The notes: a model not told the origin generated them from the letters alone. 64,000 bases of DNA from Marinilabilia salmonicolor (GCF_003003035.1 NZ_PVTS01000010.1:121616-185615), one strand, 5' to 3'; shown: positions 9,452 through 17,810, counted from the stretch's first letter. Numbers and translations: made by a program.

Positions 9452-12433
9452 TCAAACCAACCTCTCTTCCAATTGCCCTTTCCAGACAATGAACCCTTTC
9501 TTTACATCTGAATAGTCATGAAATATTCTATTGAAATTTTCAGGCTGATTTTCTATAAAGAATTGACGCCCTTTATTACGGATGATGTTTAGATCTTTAT
9601 TAATGATGTTAAGATTCTCTTTCAAACGGCTTTTTTCAAAGCTCCAGATATAGGTTGCCTCTTCTGTGTCAAGCGTTTCAACAACTATGTGATATTTTTC
9701 TTCCCCTTGCAGTAAAAATACAAATGAAAAGGGAGATAGTACAAACCTGATTTTAAGGATGTGAGATAGATGGTGCTTTAGCAAAAATTTTATCTGTCTG
9801 TAATGCTTAACCGATTCATCTTTCAGTATCTCGTTAATAAGTTCTTCTTCAGAATTAAATAGTTGGTTGTTGTCATTTTGAAGACTATTTAAATCTACAA
9901 TATTAGGATTATTACGCTTTTTACCCCCAATTATCTCCCGGTTCAAGAAGTGAAACTTAACGCTGTCAATTATTTCAGAATTTATACGGTCAATATCTGA
10001 TGATGTAGCATTTTGAGCAATTAAGCTCCCATCCTTATATTCAGCATAAATATCCGCTTCAATATTTTTGACCCCCAATTGCCTGGAAAAATAAGGTTTT
10101 AAGATGGAAAATTCAGGTCTGATAGTGTCATTGTCAATCGAAAACTCAATGACTTCACCGGTCTCTTTGTCAATATAGTTGAAAAGAACACTTCCATAGT
10201 GAAACTCCAATTGATCAAATTTGAGTTTTATCCGTTCTCTGATTTCAGTATAAAGAGGCTTGTTGTATTGCTGATCTTCAATATTGTCAAACAGGGAGCG
10301 CTGCTTCTCCAGTTTTCTGTAATGCGCATTCCGTTTAAGAAACATCTTATTGAGATAGTCAATCTTATAATCTCGGTAATCATATATGGTTGGAGTTATT
10401 TCGGAGCGTTGAACCCGGCCAATATACTGTATCAACTTACCTTTAAAAGAAAAAGGATAAGCAAGAAATAACCTGGAAACATTCTGAATATCGCTTCCTT
10501 CACCAAAGAACTGACCGGTGGTTATTAAAACTTCGTAATGGCCTTCATTTAAAACTTTCCATTTTTGCTCTCTGGATACTTTAGAATCCGCTCCACTAAG
10601 GGTAACTGTTTCGTGGTGTTGTTTAAGAAACTGGTAAAGCGTATTGATGTGTTCTTTTCTTTCGGTAATCACTACACACTTATTCCCATTACTTATCTCA
10701 CTTCTGATATCATTAATAATTTGGGTATTTCTGGTTGAATCGTGAATAAGTATTTGAGATAGCGTTTCAAATGAGTCGGTTTTTGAATTGAATGGAACAT
10801 CAAGCTCGGTACTCTTTACAACTATCCTTGCTTGCTGAGTGTTTTGAACTTTGTTTGGTTCAACCTCAAATAGGATATTTCCTAACTGTATGGAGATTAG
10901 TTTGTCGTCAGTATGTTTCCGAAACGGGGTTGCTGTTAAGCCGTATAAGTAAAAGGTGTTTAATTTGTTAATAGCTTCTGCAAAAGATTTTGCTGGTATA
11001 TGATGACATTCATCGATGATTATTGTTCCGAATGAATTCATCAAATTTTCGTTGCCTTTTGAGCCCAGTTTCTTTGAAAGAGATTGAATCATGGCAACTG
11101 TAATAGTATCCCCAATTCTACTTTTGCCTTGTCCAATACTACCAATTTTAGTTTTAGGTATTCCCAGGAAGCTTTGTATTCTCTCTATCCATTGCTCTGC
11201 AATTTGTTTTCGGTGTACCACGATCAAAGCAGATTGCTTCTTCTCAGCAATAAGCTTTAAACCAATTATAGTTTTTCCACTACCAGGTGGAGACACAATT
11301 ATCCCAAAGTCTTTTTTAGCTGTTGCTGAAATTGCTTGCTCCTGGTTTTCTCTAAGTCGAATGTCACAGGAGAAATGGACTTCTTTCAGTTCATTCCGGC
11401 TGTCAATAAATTCAAAATCAACTTTATTCTTGTTACAAAAGGTAATCAGCTTTCCGGCCATTCCCCGCGGTATTTTAATTTCATCGTCCTCTTCTTCAAT
11501 GAAGTTAAAGTATCGGTCAATTTTGTATGTGCTTTTGCCAAGCTTCTTTTTTATGAAATATTCAGTGTTAGCAAAATTCAGTTCCTTTTTCAGATAGTTT
11601 ATTAGCTCAGAGGTTAAACCGGAGCGATTAAGAATGATTTTATTGCTCAGCCTGATTGTAAGTTTATCGCTATTCCTTTGTGTTAATGGTTGAGAAGTAA
11701 TTGGTGTGGTTTTATATTTTGAGAATAGTTGGTAAAAATTTTCTTCGGACAGGTGTTTTATGCTTTCTAAGTATTGCCACTGATTTTCAAATGCTTTAAA
11801 GGTCGTCGTATCTATGAAACAGTTATTTCCATGTTCTAAGGTTGTTTTATTAAATGGAAGAGCGATCAGATTCCCAAGCTTTTGGCCGGATAAGTAATCC
11901 TGATTTGGAAATAGTCTGTCAAAGCTGGAATATTTATCGAATTCGGAAATGATGCCACATTCTTTGAGCAATCCGATAAAAAATTTTCTTGAGTCCTTAG
12001 CCGGAAGTGGCTTTTCAAAAAAAATCCAAACATGAGCTCCTTTACCTGACCGGGACCGCTCAATGTATGCCGGGATTCCGTTTTCATTGCATTTATTGTG
12101 GAACAGGAGGCATTCTTGCTTCCAGTTTTCTTTGTCAAAATCTGCAGAAAGAAACCACGAGGTGTTATCTTCCAGAAGCGGATAAATTCCAATAAATTGT
12201 TTTCCCTCAAGGTGAAGTTTTATTTCATGTTGCGTGAGGGGTCTTCTTGTTTTGTCTTTAAATGTTGCTAAAGTACCCCCACCAAATTTATGCTGCTTGT
12301 ACGCATAAGGGTCATAACTATACGCAGGCATATAACCTTTTTTGCTGCCTTTTTCCCAGCGAATGGCGAATACATCTTCACGACATCTGAAGAATTGCTG
12401 TATTAGTTCAATATGGTGCTTTGCAATACTCAC
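9452..12433 (-). CDS. TOTE-type archaeo-eukaryotic primase fused to DEAD/DEAH helicase
   Basis: A 993-residue multidomain protein. Residues about 75-210 form an archaeo-eukaryotic primase (AEP) domain: the metal pair D98/D100 in SADFDKE, the SGKGAHVW motif with H134 (129-136), and KLGNLIALPF at 185-194. An SF2 helicase follows: Walker A SPPGSGKT 381-388, DECHH 474-478, GLTATPFRK about 498-506 and the arginine motif QYIGRVQR in the second RecA lobe. The last 250 residues are an uncharacterised region containing VVETLDTEEATYIW. TOTE-type AEP-helicases are predicted nucleic-acid-dependent conflict proteins. The gene stands alone on the minus strand within the island. A repair function is the alternative. 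Confidence 0.85.
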   Translation of the reverse strand: MSIAKHHIELIQQFFRCREDVFAIRWEKGSKKGYMPAYSYDPYAYKQHKFGGGTLATFKDKTRRPLTQHEIKLHLEGKQFIGIYPLLEDNTSWFLSADFDKENWKQECLLFHNKCNENGIPAYIERSRSGKGAHVWIFFEKPLPAKDSRKFFIGLLKECGIISEFDKYSSFDRLFPNQDYLSGQKLGNLIALPFNKTTLEHGNNCFIDTTTFKAFENQWQYLESIKHLSEENFYQLFSKYKTTPITSQPLTQRNSDKLTIRLSNKIILNRSGLTSELINYLKKELNFANTEYFIKKKLGKSTYKIDRYFNFIEEEDDEIKIPRGMAGKLITFCNKNKVDFEFIDSRNELKEVHFSCDIRLRENQEQAISATAKKDFGIIVSPPGSGKTIIGLKLIAEKKQSALIVVHRKQIAEQWIERIQSFLGIPKTKIGSIGQGKSRIGDTITVAMIQSLSKKLGSKGNENLMNSFGTIIIDECHHIPAKSFAEAINKLNTFYLYGLTATPFRKHTDDKLISIQLGNILFEVEPNKVQNTQQARIVVKSTELDVPFNSKTDSFETLSQILIHDSTRNTQIINDIRSEISNGNKCVVITERKEHINTLYQFLKQHHETVTLSGADSKVSREQKWKVLNEGHYEVLITTGQFFGEGSDIQNVSRLFLAYPFSFKGKLIQYIGRVQRSEITPTIYDYRDYKIDYLNKMFLKRNAHYRKLEKQRSLFDNIEDQQYNKPLYTEIRERIKLKFDQLEFHYGSVLFNYIDKETGEVIEFSIDNDTIRPEFSILKPYFSRQLGVKNIEADIYAEYKDGSLIAQNATSSDIDRINSEIIDSVKFHFLNREIIGGKKRNNPNIVDLNSLQNDNNQLFNSEEELINEILKDESVKHYRQIKFLLKHHLSHILKIRFVLSPFSFVFLLQGEEKYHIVVETLDTEEATYIWSFEKSRLKENLNIINKDLNIIRNKGRQFFIENQPENFNRIFHDYSDVKKGFIVWKGQLEERLV

Positions 12434-12570
12434 TAATGTTGTAATAGTTTACTTATTAGCAAAGAAAATAATAATCTGTGATTATTTATTCGAATAAGAA
12501 TAGCATTAGGTCTAAATTTCCTCCATTTGGAGTAAATTCCTTTAAGCGTATATGGCAAACAAAATAAAAA

Positions 12571-12603
12571 GCGCAGAAAACAGATCTCACCTGTTTCCTG
12601 CGC
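12571..12603 (-). terminator. Hairpin terminator after the AlbA_2 gene
   Basis: A 13-bp stem (12571-12583 with 12591-12603, one mismatch) is followed on the minus strand by a T-rich run. It lies downstream of the 12703-14256 gene. A similar hairpin sits behind the complete integrase at 14823-14853. Confidence 0.6.
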
Positions 12604-12660
12604 CTAATAAATCATTTCCGTAACAGAATAAATACCTCCCGGCCAATCTCTGATTATTTT
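12604..12660 (-). pseudogene. Relic of an integrase 3' end
   Basis: Minus-strand bases around 12624-12650 read QRLAGRY, matching the QKLAGRY C terminus of the complete integrase at 14871-16085. The block AATACCTCCCGGC is identical at both places, and the downstream hairpins also correspond. Only the last few codons remain. It suggests that a second related recombinase gene, or a duplicated end of this one, was removed here. Confidence 0.5.
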
Positions 12661-12702
12661 ATATTTCCCAATTCTAATTTGTTTATTTACATTTCCTTCG
12701 AC

Positions 12703-14256
12703 TCATTGATCTCTCCCCATTTTTCTCGTTATTATATAAAACGCCAATCCTTTTTTTGTAAGCTTATATTTCTGTTTAGAGCTTTTGGGTTTTTCAGGAA
12801 TTGTCCATTCTATTAGTCCATCCTCTCGTAACTTATTCATCATAACATATAGGGCACCTGAAATAGATTTTTGTCCCAATGCCTTTGAAACATCTTGTGT
12901 AGAACCCGACCCTTTTAAAAATTTTCCAAGAATACGCCCATAAAGAGACTCCTGCTGCAACTCCTGCTGCAACTCCTGCTGTAACTCCTGCTGCAACTCC
13001 TGCTGCTCCTTCTCTAACCCGCTATCTACCCAGGCTTTAAACTCGGGCTGTAATTTTTCAAACTCAGGCTGCAACTCGGGCTGTTCTTCTTTCGTAATGG
13101 TTCGTAATCGCTCACTACCGGTCACCACCGGCCTTATTATTTCCACATCAAAAAAATCATTCTTCTCTGCAATCCTGGGTGCTTCCAATCCTTGATCTTT
13201 ACAGGCATTGATAATTCTGCTTATACCACTGCCCCATTGTTCAATCAGGCCAAGTTCCTTAAAAACATGTGCCACTACACGGTTACGCGCTTCGCTGCGA
13301 CCGCTGAAAATATCTTCAATGGTAATATTGAAGGGCAGACTACCAGGTGAAACCACATTTACCACATCGTCATAAACCCCCACTTTTATATCCCTGCCCT
13401 GATTCACGTAGTCGCGATGAACCAATGCATTTACCAAAACTTCACGCAAAGCCACTACGGGTATTTCGTAAGTATCCGTTCTGTATAGTCCTTTTATTTC
13501 ACCTTTGAGATTGATATGATTCAGGACAAACGCCTGAGTATTTTCCAGCACAGCAAAGATATCTCCTCCGTATTCCTTTTTGTCGATGAATACGTCCATT
13601 GTCGTACCTTTAAAACGGCCACATTTCACTGTACAGTGCGGAAATTTGCCAAGGAGAATCATCAAAGCATTAGTGGGATAAACCTTTCCATTTTCTATCT
13701 TAATCAACTTCAGGTTTTTTAGTTTATCCTGAGTTAAAGGTTTACCAATACTTTCAAACTTGGTATGCAGAGGAGATACATCCAGTTCTTCAAAACCAAC
13801 ATCATAACAAATCTCTTCATCAAAACTGATGTGTCGTTTCTGACGTTCAAGTTCGGCAATGGTATTCAGGTCTGCCTGACGATTGGTAGAACCGATTCGA
13901 ATGTATGTTCCATCGGCTTTTCCCTGGCTTTTTAAAAAGTAAGGTTTCAGATTTCCCCTGAAAACCTCGATAACCAAAACCAGCCTACTGTGGATATTGA
14001 CACTGTAAATTTCAGGGATGATATCAGGCGAACAATTATCCGCCACAATAGAGGCCACTTTGTCCTGCATTTCGAAAATATCTGCATCATCAATTCCAAC
14101 CACATCCAATTGGTCGTTGACACCAATAATCAGTTTTCCTCCTCCTGTATTGGAAAAAGCAATAACGGTTTTAGCAATACTGTCATTTTTCGGAAGTTGT
14201 TCCTTTAATTCCAGTATTTTACTTTCCCCCTTTTTTATTTGTTCGGCTAAAGTCAT
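12703..14256 (-). CDS. AlbA_2 (Schlafen-type) putative DNA-binding, HATPase-containing regulator
   Basis: A 517-residue protein of the COG2865 type. The N-terminal AlbA_2/Schlafen domain has ESKILELKEQ (11-20) and AFSNTGGGKLIIGV (33-46). A GHKL-like ATPase domain at about 265-375 includes REVLVNALVHRDY and GLIEQWGSGISRI. Residues 391-436 are a Gln/Glu/Leu-rich linker with a perfect ELQQ tandem run. A winged-helix domain (about 440-510) ends the protein. Members are often annotated as transcriptional regulators or ATP-dependent helicase-like proteins; some lie in defence islands. It is flanked by the integrase relic downstream and the right 178-bp repeat upstream. Confidence 0.87.
   Translation of the reverse strand: MTLAEQIKKGESKILELKEQLPKNDSIAKTVIAFSNTGGGKLIIGVNDQLDVVGIDDADIFEMQDKVASIVADNCSPDIIPEIYSVNIHSRLVLVIEVFRGNLKPYFLKSQGKADGTYIRIGSTNRQADLNTIAELERQKRHISFDEEICYDVGFEELDVSPLHTKFESIGKPLTQDKLKNLKLIKIENGKVYPTNALMILLGKFPHCTVKCGRFKGTTMDVFIDKKEYGGDIFAVLENTQAFVLNHINLKGEIKGLYRTDTYEIPVVALREVLVNALVHRDYVNQGRDIKVGVYDDVVNVVSPGSLPFNITIEDIFSGRSEARNRVVAHVFKELGLIEQWGSGISRIINACKDQGLEAPRIAEKNDFFDVEIIRPVVTGSERLRTITKEEQPELQPEFEKLQPEFKAWVDSGLEKEQQELQQELQQELQQELQQESLYGRILGKFLKGSGSTQDVSKALGQKSISGALYVMMNKLREDGLIEWTIPEKPKSSKQKYKLTKKGLAFYIITRKMGRDQ
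12949..13002 (-). repeat. 12-bp in-frame tandem repeat coding ELQQ units
   Basis: About four and a half copies of a 12-bp unit (plus-strand form CTGCAACTCCTG) encode residues 419-436 of the AlbA_2 protein. One unit carries a single silent change (TGTAAC for TGCAAC). Slippage would change linker length in frame without breaking the gene. Confidence 0.85.
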
Positions 14257-14270
14257 AGCTCAATTTATTT

Positions 14271-14300
14271 TAGGGGCTGCTGAAAAAATCAGCAGCCCTA
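14271..14300 (+). terminator. Strong hairpin upstream of the AlbA_2 gene
   Basis: GGGCTGCTG (14274-14282) pairs perfectly with CAGCAGCCC (14290-14298) around an A-rich loop and is followed by TATTTTTATTT on the plus strand. It ends 15 bp before the AlbA_2 start codon on the opposite strand, so it could block read-through into the gene or shape its leader RNA. Confidence 0.5.
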
Positions 14301-14312
14301 TTTTTATTTCAT

Positions 14313-14490
14313 TTTTTATTGTTCTTTTTGGCATCGCCCCAAAAGGAACCAAAAAGGTCTAGTCCGTTTAAACCTATCCACCCGCGTCAGGCTTAATTTC
14401 CGGCCATTGCGCAAGGCCTTAAATGTCGCCCATTAAGCCTTCCCGCCGACCGCCGGCCCGGAAAACGGACAGGCCACCGCGCCTTTCAAA
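14313..14490 (-). repeat. 178-bp repeat, right copy of an inverted pair
   Basis: Inverted counterpart of 7697-7874. The reading frame that is open in the left copy is interrupted here by a TAA after PAVGGKA, so neither copy is likely to be a gene. The repeat stops about 60 bp before the AlbA_2 gene. Confidence 0.85.
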
Positions 14491-14702
14491 TAGTAACAGT
14501 CGTTCACTAAAATAACATTCCTTTGAACAGTGATATGTTGACAATTCAACTTTGCGGGTGCAAACTTTTTGAAGGATTTGCATAAAAACCCTTGCATATG
14601 AAATGAAATTACGAGCTTTAAATAACTAAATGTTAATTTTTTAAGTATTTTTCAGCAGATCCTATTTTATAAAGCTTTCTGGATTGTTCAGGTAAAAATA
14701 AC

Positions 14703-14814
14703 ATTTCATCCGGATAAAATCTACTTATTAGGTCGGATGGAACTCGCGATTCGTTTATACATGTCCTTAGATAGCTGACTTAGGAAGTCATAGCTGTATC
14801 CTCGTTTCATTCGG
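14703..14814 (+). repeat. R1 dispersed repeat, divergent copy a
   Basis: It begins TTTCATCCGGATAAAAT, continues GGTCGGATGGAACTCGC and ends CCTCGTTTCATTC, the same boundaries as R1 copies at 38.1, 39.6, 47.9 and 60.5-60.8 kb. The core between these blocks is diverged. The rest of 14491-14870 is AT-rich with no coding signal. Confidence 0.7.
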
Positions 14815-14870
14815 GAGAAAGTGCAGAAAAACAGATTTTAAACTGCTTTCTGCGTCATTCTCCTGATTCA

Positions 14871-16085
14871 TCAATACCTCCCGGCAAGTTTCTGCATATT
14901 CTTTTTAATCAGATTTTCAGTCGTGCGCGCATAACGCTGCGTCATTTTGATATTAGAATGCCCCAGCGTTTTTGAAACCACCTCCAGCGGCATATCATTT
15001 TCCAATGCCACCGTTGTTGCAAAAGTGTGACGGGCAGTATGAGTGGAAATAGGCTTTTCAATGCCACAGAGGTCCGCAATTTCTTTCAGGTAGCTGTTCA
15101 TCTTTTGGTTGCTCAAAACCGGCAACAATATGCCTTTATCCTGCAATTCCGGTTTGTTCTGGTATTTCTCCAGCAAACGTCGGGCAGCATCAATGACAAA
15201 AATGGTGCTCATCTGTTGGGTTTTTTGACGTTTCTTGTAAATCCAGAGAAACCCATCCTTATCTGTTGTCAGATGCTCCGGTTTGAGGGTTTTTACATCG
15301 GAAAATGCCAGTCCGGTGTAGCAGCAAAAGAGAAATATATCACGTACCTGATCAACGCGCTCAATGCGCAATTCCTTTTGGCGAATGGCCTCCAGTTCAG
15401 TGTCGGTTAAATAAACAGCATCCACCTGGTTCAATTTGAACTTTATGGAAGCAAACGGGTCTTTTTTCAACCAACCATTGGCCAGTGCAATTCTGACAAT
15501 CTTTTTGAAGTTTTTCAGGTATTTAGTTGTGGAATTGTGTGCGCAATGGCGCACCGTTTTAAAATAGAGCTCATAATCCTTTACAAATTGCTGGTTGAGC
15601 TCGTCCAATGCCAAATCTTCACGTTTGTAACGCCAGCGGATAAAATCTTTGGTGTGCTTATAGCTGGTTTCGTATCTTTCAACAGTGCCTTTGGCAAAAT
15701 CAATGCCCATTAATTTTCTTGCATTCTCGTTGTGTTCCCTGAAAACGCTGAGAATAGTGCGCTTTTGTTCTTTCTTTCCCAGAAGTTTCTCCTGCAACAA
15801 ACGAGGGGTAACTTCTATTTCTTCATAGGCCAGGTACTCCATAATGGAGGCTATGCGCTTTTTGAAATGATCTAAAGAAGCGTTGATGGCCTCCGCTTCG
15901 GGGGCATTCTTTCTAACCTTTTGCTGGATGTCGCTCCAATGTTTCGGGCGGATGGTTTTTTTGGCAGCAAACTCTGTCCGCTCCTGATTGATGGTGATTC
16001 TGACAAAAATGGCGGCTTCACCATTCTTAAGCAATTTTGTCCTTTTAATAAAGAACAGGATTTTGACGTGTTCAAGTCCTCTCAT
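14871..16085 (-). CDS. Tyrosine-type site-specific recombinase (integrase), Bacteroidota type
   Basis: A 404-residue integrase with an N-terminal Arm-binding-like region, a SAM-like core-binding domain (about 108-205) and a C-terminal catalytic domain. Catalytic residues are H349-T-A-R352, the GH pair G375/H376 and the nucleophile Y385. The usual first arginine is replaced by alanine (YTGLAFSDV, 256-264), as in CTnDOT-family integrases. The gene lies about 250 bp from the 3' end of tRNA-Ser and reads away from it, the classic arrangement of an island recombinase. It appears intact. Confidence 0.93.
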   Translation of the reverse strand: MRGLEHVKILFFIKRTKLLKNGEAAIFVRITINQERTEFAAKKTIRPKHWSDIQQKVRKNAPEAEAINASLDHFKKRIASIMEYLAYEEIEVTPRLLQEKLLGKKEQKRTILSVFREHNENARKLMGIDFAKGTVERYETSYKHTKDFIRWRYKREDLALDELNQQFVKDYELYFKTVRHCAHNSTTKYLKNFKKIVRIALANGWLKKDPFASIKFKLNQVDAVYLTDTELEAIRQKELRIERVDQVRDIFLFCCYTGLAFSDVKTLKPEHLTTDKDGFLWIYKKRQKTQQMSTIFVIDAARRLLEKYQNKPELQDKGILLPVLSNQKMNSYLKEIADLCGIEKPISTHTARHTFATTVALENDMPLEVVSKTLGHSNIKMTQRYARTTENLIKKNMQKLAGRY

Positions 16086-16184
16086 AACAGCTAATTTTTG
16101 AGGTTAAAACTAATGCTATGAGTTCATTTTTGAAGTTTCTGAAAGGCAGCAATACAGGGCGATTGAACGCAGTCTAGGACCGTT

Positions 16185-16233
16185 TCTGGTAGACTAAAAT
16201 TTGATTTATAAAGTCCACCAGAAGTCCACCAGA
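16185..16233. promoter_or_regulatory. Candidate integrase-binding repeats at the island end
   Basis: AGTCCACCAGA occurs twice in exact tandem (16212-16222 and 16223-16233). A near copy occurs inverted at 16185-16195 (TCTGGTAGACT). The repeats lie between the integrase start and the tRNA-Ser gene, where arm-type or core recombination sites would be expected. No second att copy was recognised by eye in the window. Confidence 0.5.
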
Positions 16234-16277
16234 AAAGTGCGTTTTTTAGCGTTTTATTGCACCGTTGTGCACATAAA

Positions 16278-16309
16278 AAAACCCTGTAAGTGTTGACTTA
16301 CAGGGTTTT
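16278..16309 (-). terminator. Terminator of the tRNA pair
   Basis: A 13-bp perfect stem (16278-16290 with 16297-16309) and 6-nt loop lie directly 3' of tRNA-Ser on the minus strand, followed by a T-rich tract on that strand. It probably ends the tRNA-Trp/tRNA-Ser transcript. Confidence 0.75.
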
Positions 16310-16333
16310 ACTTCTTTTTACTTAGTTACTCAG

Positions 16334-16421
16334 CGGAGAGTGAGGGATTCGAACCCTCGATACCCTTTTGAGGTATACACACTTTCCAGGCGTGCGCCTT
16401 CGACCACTCGGCCAACTCTCC
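16334..16421 (-). tRNA. tRNA-Ser (GGA)
   Basis: The 88-nt minus-strand gene folds as a class II tRNA with a 7-bp acceptor (GGAGAGT/ACTCTCC), discriminator G, an anticodon loop with GGA and a long variable arm typical of serine. CCA is not encoded. It lies beside the integrase and is the probable island attachment gene. Confidence 0.95.
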
Positions 16422-16431
16422 TAAAATACTG

Positions 16432-16504
16432 CACGGGAGGAGAGGCTCGAACTCCCGACACCTGGTTTTGGAGACCAGTGCTCTACCAACTGAGCTACAC
16501 CCGT
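16432..16504 (-). tRNA. tRNA-Trp (CCA)
   Basis: The 73-nt minus-strand gene has acceptor ACGGGTG/CTCCCGT with one mismatch, D-arm GCTCAGTTGGTAGAGC, anticodon CCA in the loop CTCCAAA and T-loop TTCGAGC. Discriminator G fits tryptophan. It is co-transcribed with tRNA-Ser, 10 bp apart. Confidence 0.94.
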
Positions 16505-16526
16505 GTATTTTAGCGTTTGTGCGGTG

Positions 16527-16558
16527 CAAAAATAGTTTTTTTGTAGCATACCACCCAA
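16527..16558 (-). promoter_or_regulatory. Bacteroidota-type promoter for the tRNA pair
   Basis: Minus-strand TATTTTTG (16527-16534) fits the -7 element TAnnTTTG. A TTG about 21 bp upstream (16556-16558) fits the -33 element. Transcription would start just before tRNA-Trp. Confidence 0.6.
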
Positions 16559-16740
16559 CGTTTCTGCCGATATTTTTTCAACATAATTTCAAGCTTTTGA
16601 CAATCAAGTTTTTTAACCTTAAAACACCTCCCCTTTTAAACTCAATCAACCTTTCAAATGTTTTATCTTCGGTAAATTCAGAGATCCATGCAAAATATTT
16701 TTTCAATTTTAGCTTGCTATTTTTTCATTCAGGCATTTGT

Positions 16741-16776
16741 TTTGCTGAATATACCATGTTAATTTAGCTACCTTTG
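16741..16776 (+). promoter_or_regulatory. Bacteroidota-type promoter for the TPR lipoprotein gene
   Basis: TACCTTTG at 16769-16776 matches TAnnTTTG. TTTG at 16741-16744 could be the -33 element, although the spacer (24 bp) is longer than usual. The rest of 16505-16844 is AT-rich without other signals. Confidence 0.5.
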
Positions 16777-16844
16777 CCGGAATACAAACTTTTGGCATAA
16801 GAAATGCATTAAATAATTGAGATAAAAATCAAAAACAGATACCG

Positions 16845-17735
16845 ATGAACTCTAGAAAACTCATTTTACCCGTTTTACTATTGATGATTATTGCAGCCTG
16901 TAACCCCTTGAAACAGGTACAGGGATATCAAAGCAGTATGAGTCAGGCCTACGAGACTAAGGATTATCCGGGAGTATTGACGGCATACAATCAGCTTGAA
17001 AAATACCATCAAACCAAAGAGAGCAATGTCAAACCTGAATATCTGAAGATGGCCGGGCAGGCAGCCATGGAGATGGAGAACTACACCAGAGCAGAAGAAA
17101 TTCTATCCCGGAATGTTGAACAAACCGGAGATATTAAAGCAGTGGAAATGCTGGCCAATATTTATGAAAAGACGGGCAAAGACGACAAAGAATACCATTT
17201 GTGGACAGAGTATTACGACAAGCTGGAATCGGAAGAGAAAAAGGCTGAAGTTTCGCAAAAACTCTTTGCATTCGAGATGAAACGTAAAGAATATGAGAAA
17301 GCACTGGAACGGGCGAAAAGGATGCCTTCATTAACCGACCCCAGATTTATGTTCATGCGCGTAGAAGCGCTGGATGCAACCGGAAAAGAAGAAGAAGCAC
17401 GAGAAATCAACAACAAGATACTGGAAAGGAACCCGAATTTTAAACCGGCAATGAAATGGAAAGCCATGGACATCACGGAGAGAGCCGAAAACTGGTACAG
17501 GGCAGAAATGACCAAATACAATAAAGATCAAAATTATACAGCCTATGTTTACCTGAAGCGGGAATTAAAGAAAATTTCCTCCATGTTTCGTCAGAGCCGG
17601 GAACTTTTCGAGAAGCTGCACGCCGAAGATCCTGACAACCAGCAATACATCAGATACCTGAAGAACATCTACCTGAGACTGGATATGCAGGAAGAGGCGT
17701 CCAAAATGGATATGTTGCTGGAAAATCAGCGATGA
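16845..17735 (+). CDS. TPR-repeat lipoprotein
   Basis: A 296-residue envelope protein. Residues 1-19 are a lipoprotein signal with lipobox IIAAC. The mature part is almost wholly helical and repeats the TPR pattern (for example YTRAEEILSRNVEQTGDIKAV and EYEKALERAKRM), giving several degenerate TPR units. It is probably anchored to the inner or outer membrane and acts as a scaffold. No specific partner is evident: the tRNAs lie upstream and trpB converges downstream. A TAnnTTTG promoter precedes it. Confidence 0.8.
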   Translation: MNSRKLILPVLLLMIIAACNPLKQVQGYQSSMSQAYETKDYPGVLTAYNQLEKYHQTKESNVKPEYLKMAGQAAMEMENYTRAEEILSRNVEQTGDIKAVEMLANIYEKTGKDDKEYHLWTEYYDKLESEEKKAEVSQKLFAFEMKRKEYEKALERAKRMPSLTDPRFMFMRVEALDATGKEEEAREINNKILERNPNFKPAMKWKAMDITERAENWYRAEMTKYNKDQNYTAYVYLKRELKKISSMFRQSRELFEKLHAEDPDNQQYIRYLKNIYLRLDMQEEASKMDMLLENQR

Positions 17736-17740
17736 ATTGG

Positions 17741-17791
17741 AGAATAGAGGTTGGTGAATAGAAGTTAGAGAATAGAGAATAGAGAATAGAG
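17741..17791. repeat. Short GAATAGAG microrepeats
   Basis: Tandem and near-tandem GAGAATA units follow the lipoprotein gene. The same kind of sequence, on the opposite strand, forms the 14-bp repeat array at 54.49 kb. Confidence 0.7.
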
Positions 17792-17810
17792 GTTTTTACC
17801 GGATACCGAT

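Noticed and set aside
11091..11597. 168-residue plus-strand ORF
   Set aside because: Antisense to the TOTE-type helicase domain, with no start signal or known motif.
9452..14256. A complete multi-gene TOTE system
   Set aside because: Only the AEP-helicase is recognised; no adjacent nuclease or partner gene with supporting motifs was found, so only the single protein is called.
16326..16767. ORFs of 67 and 99 residues on either strand over the tRNA genes
   Set aside because: They overlap tRNA-Ser and tRNA-Trp and have no family features.
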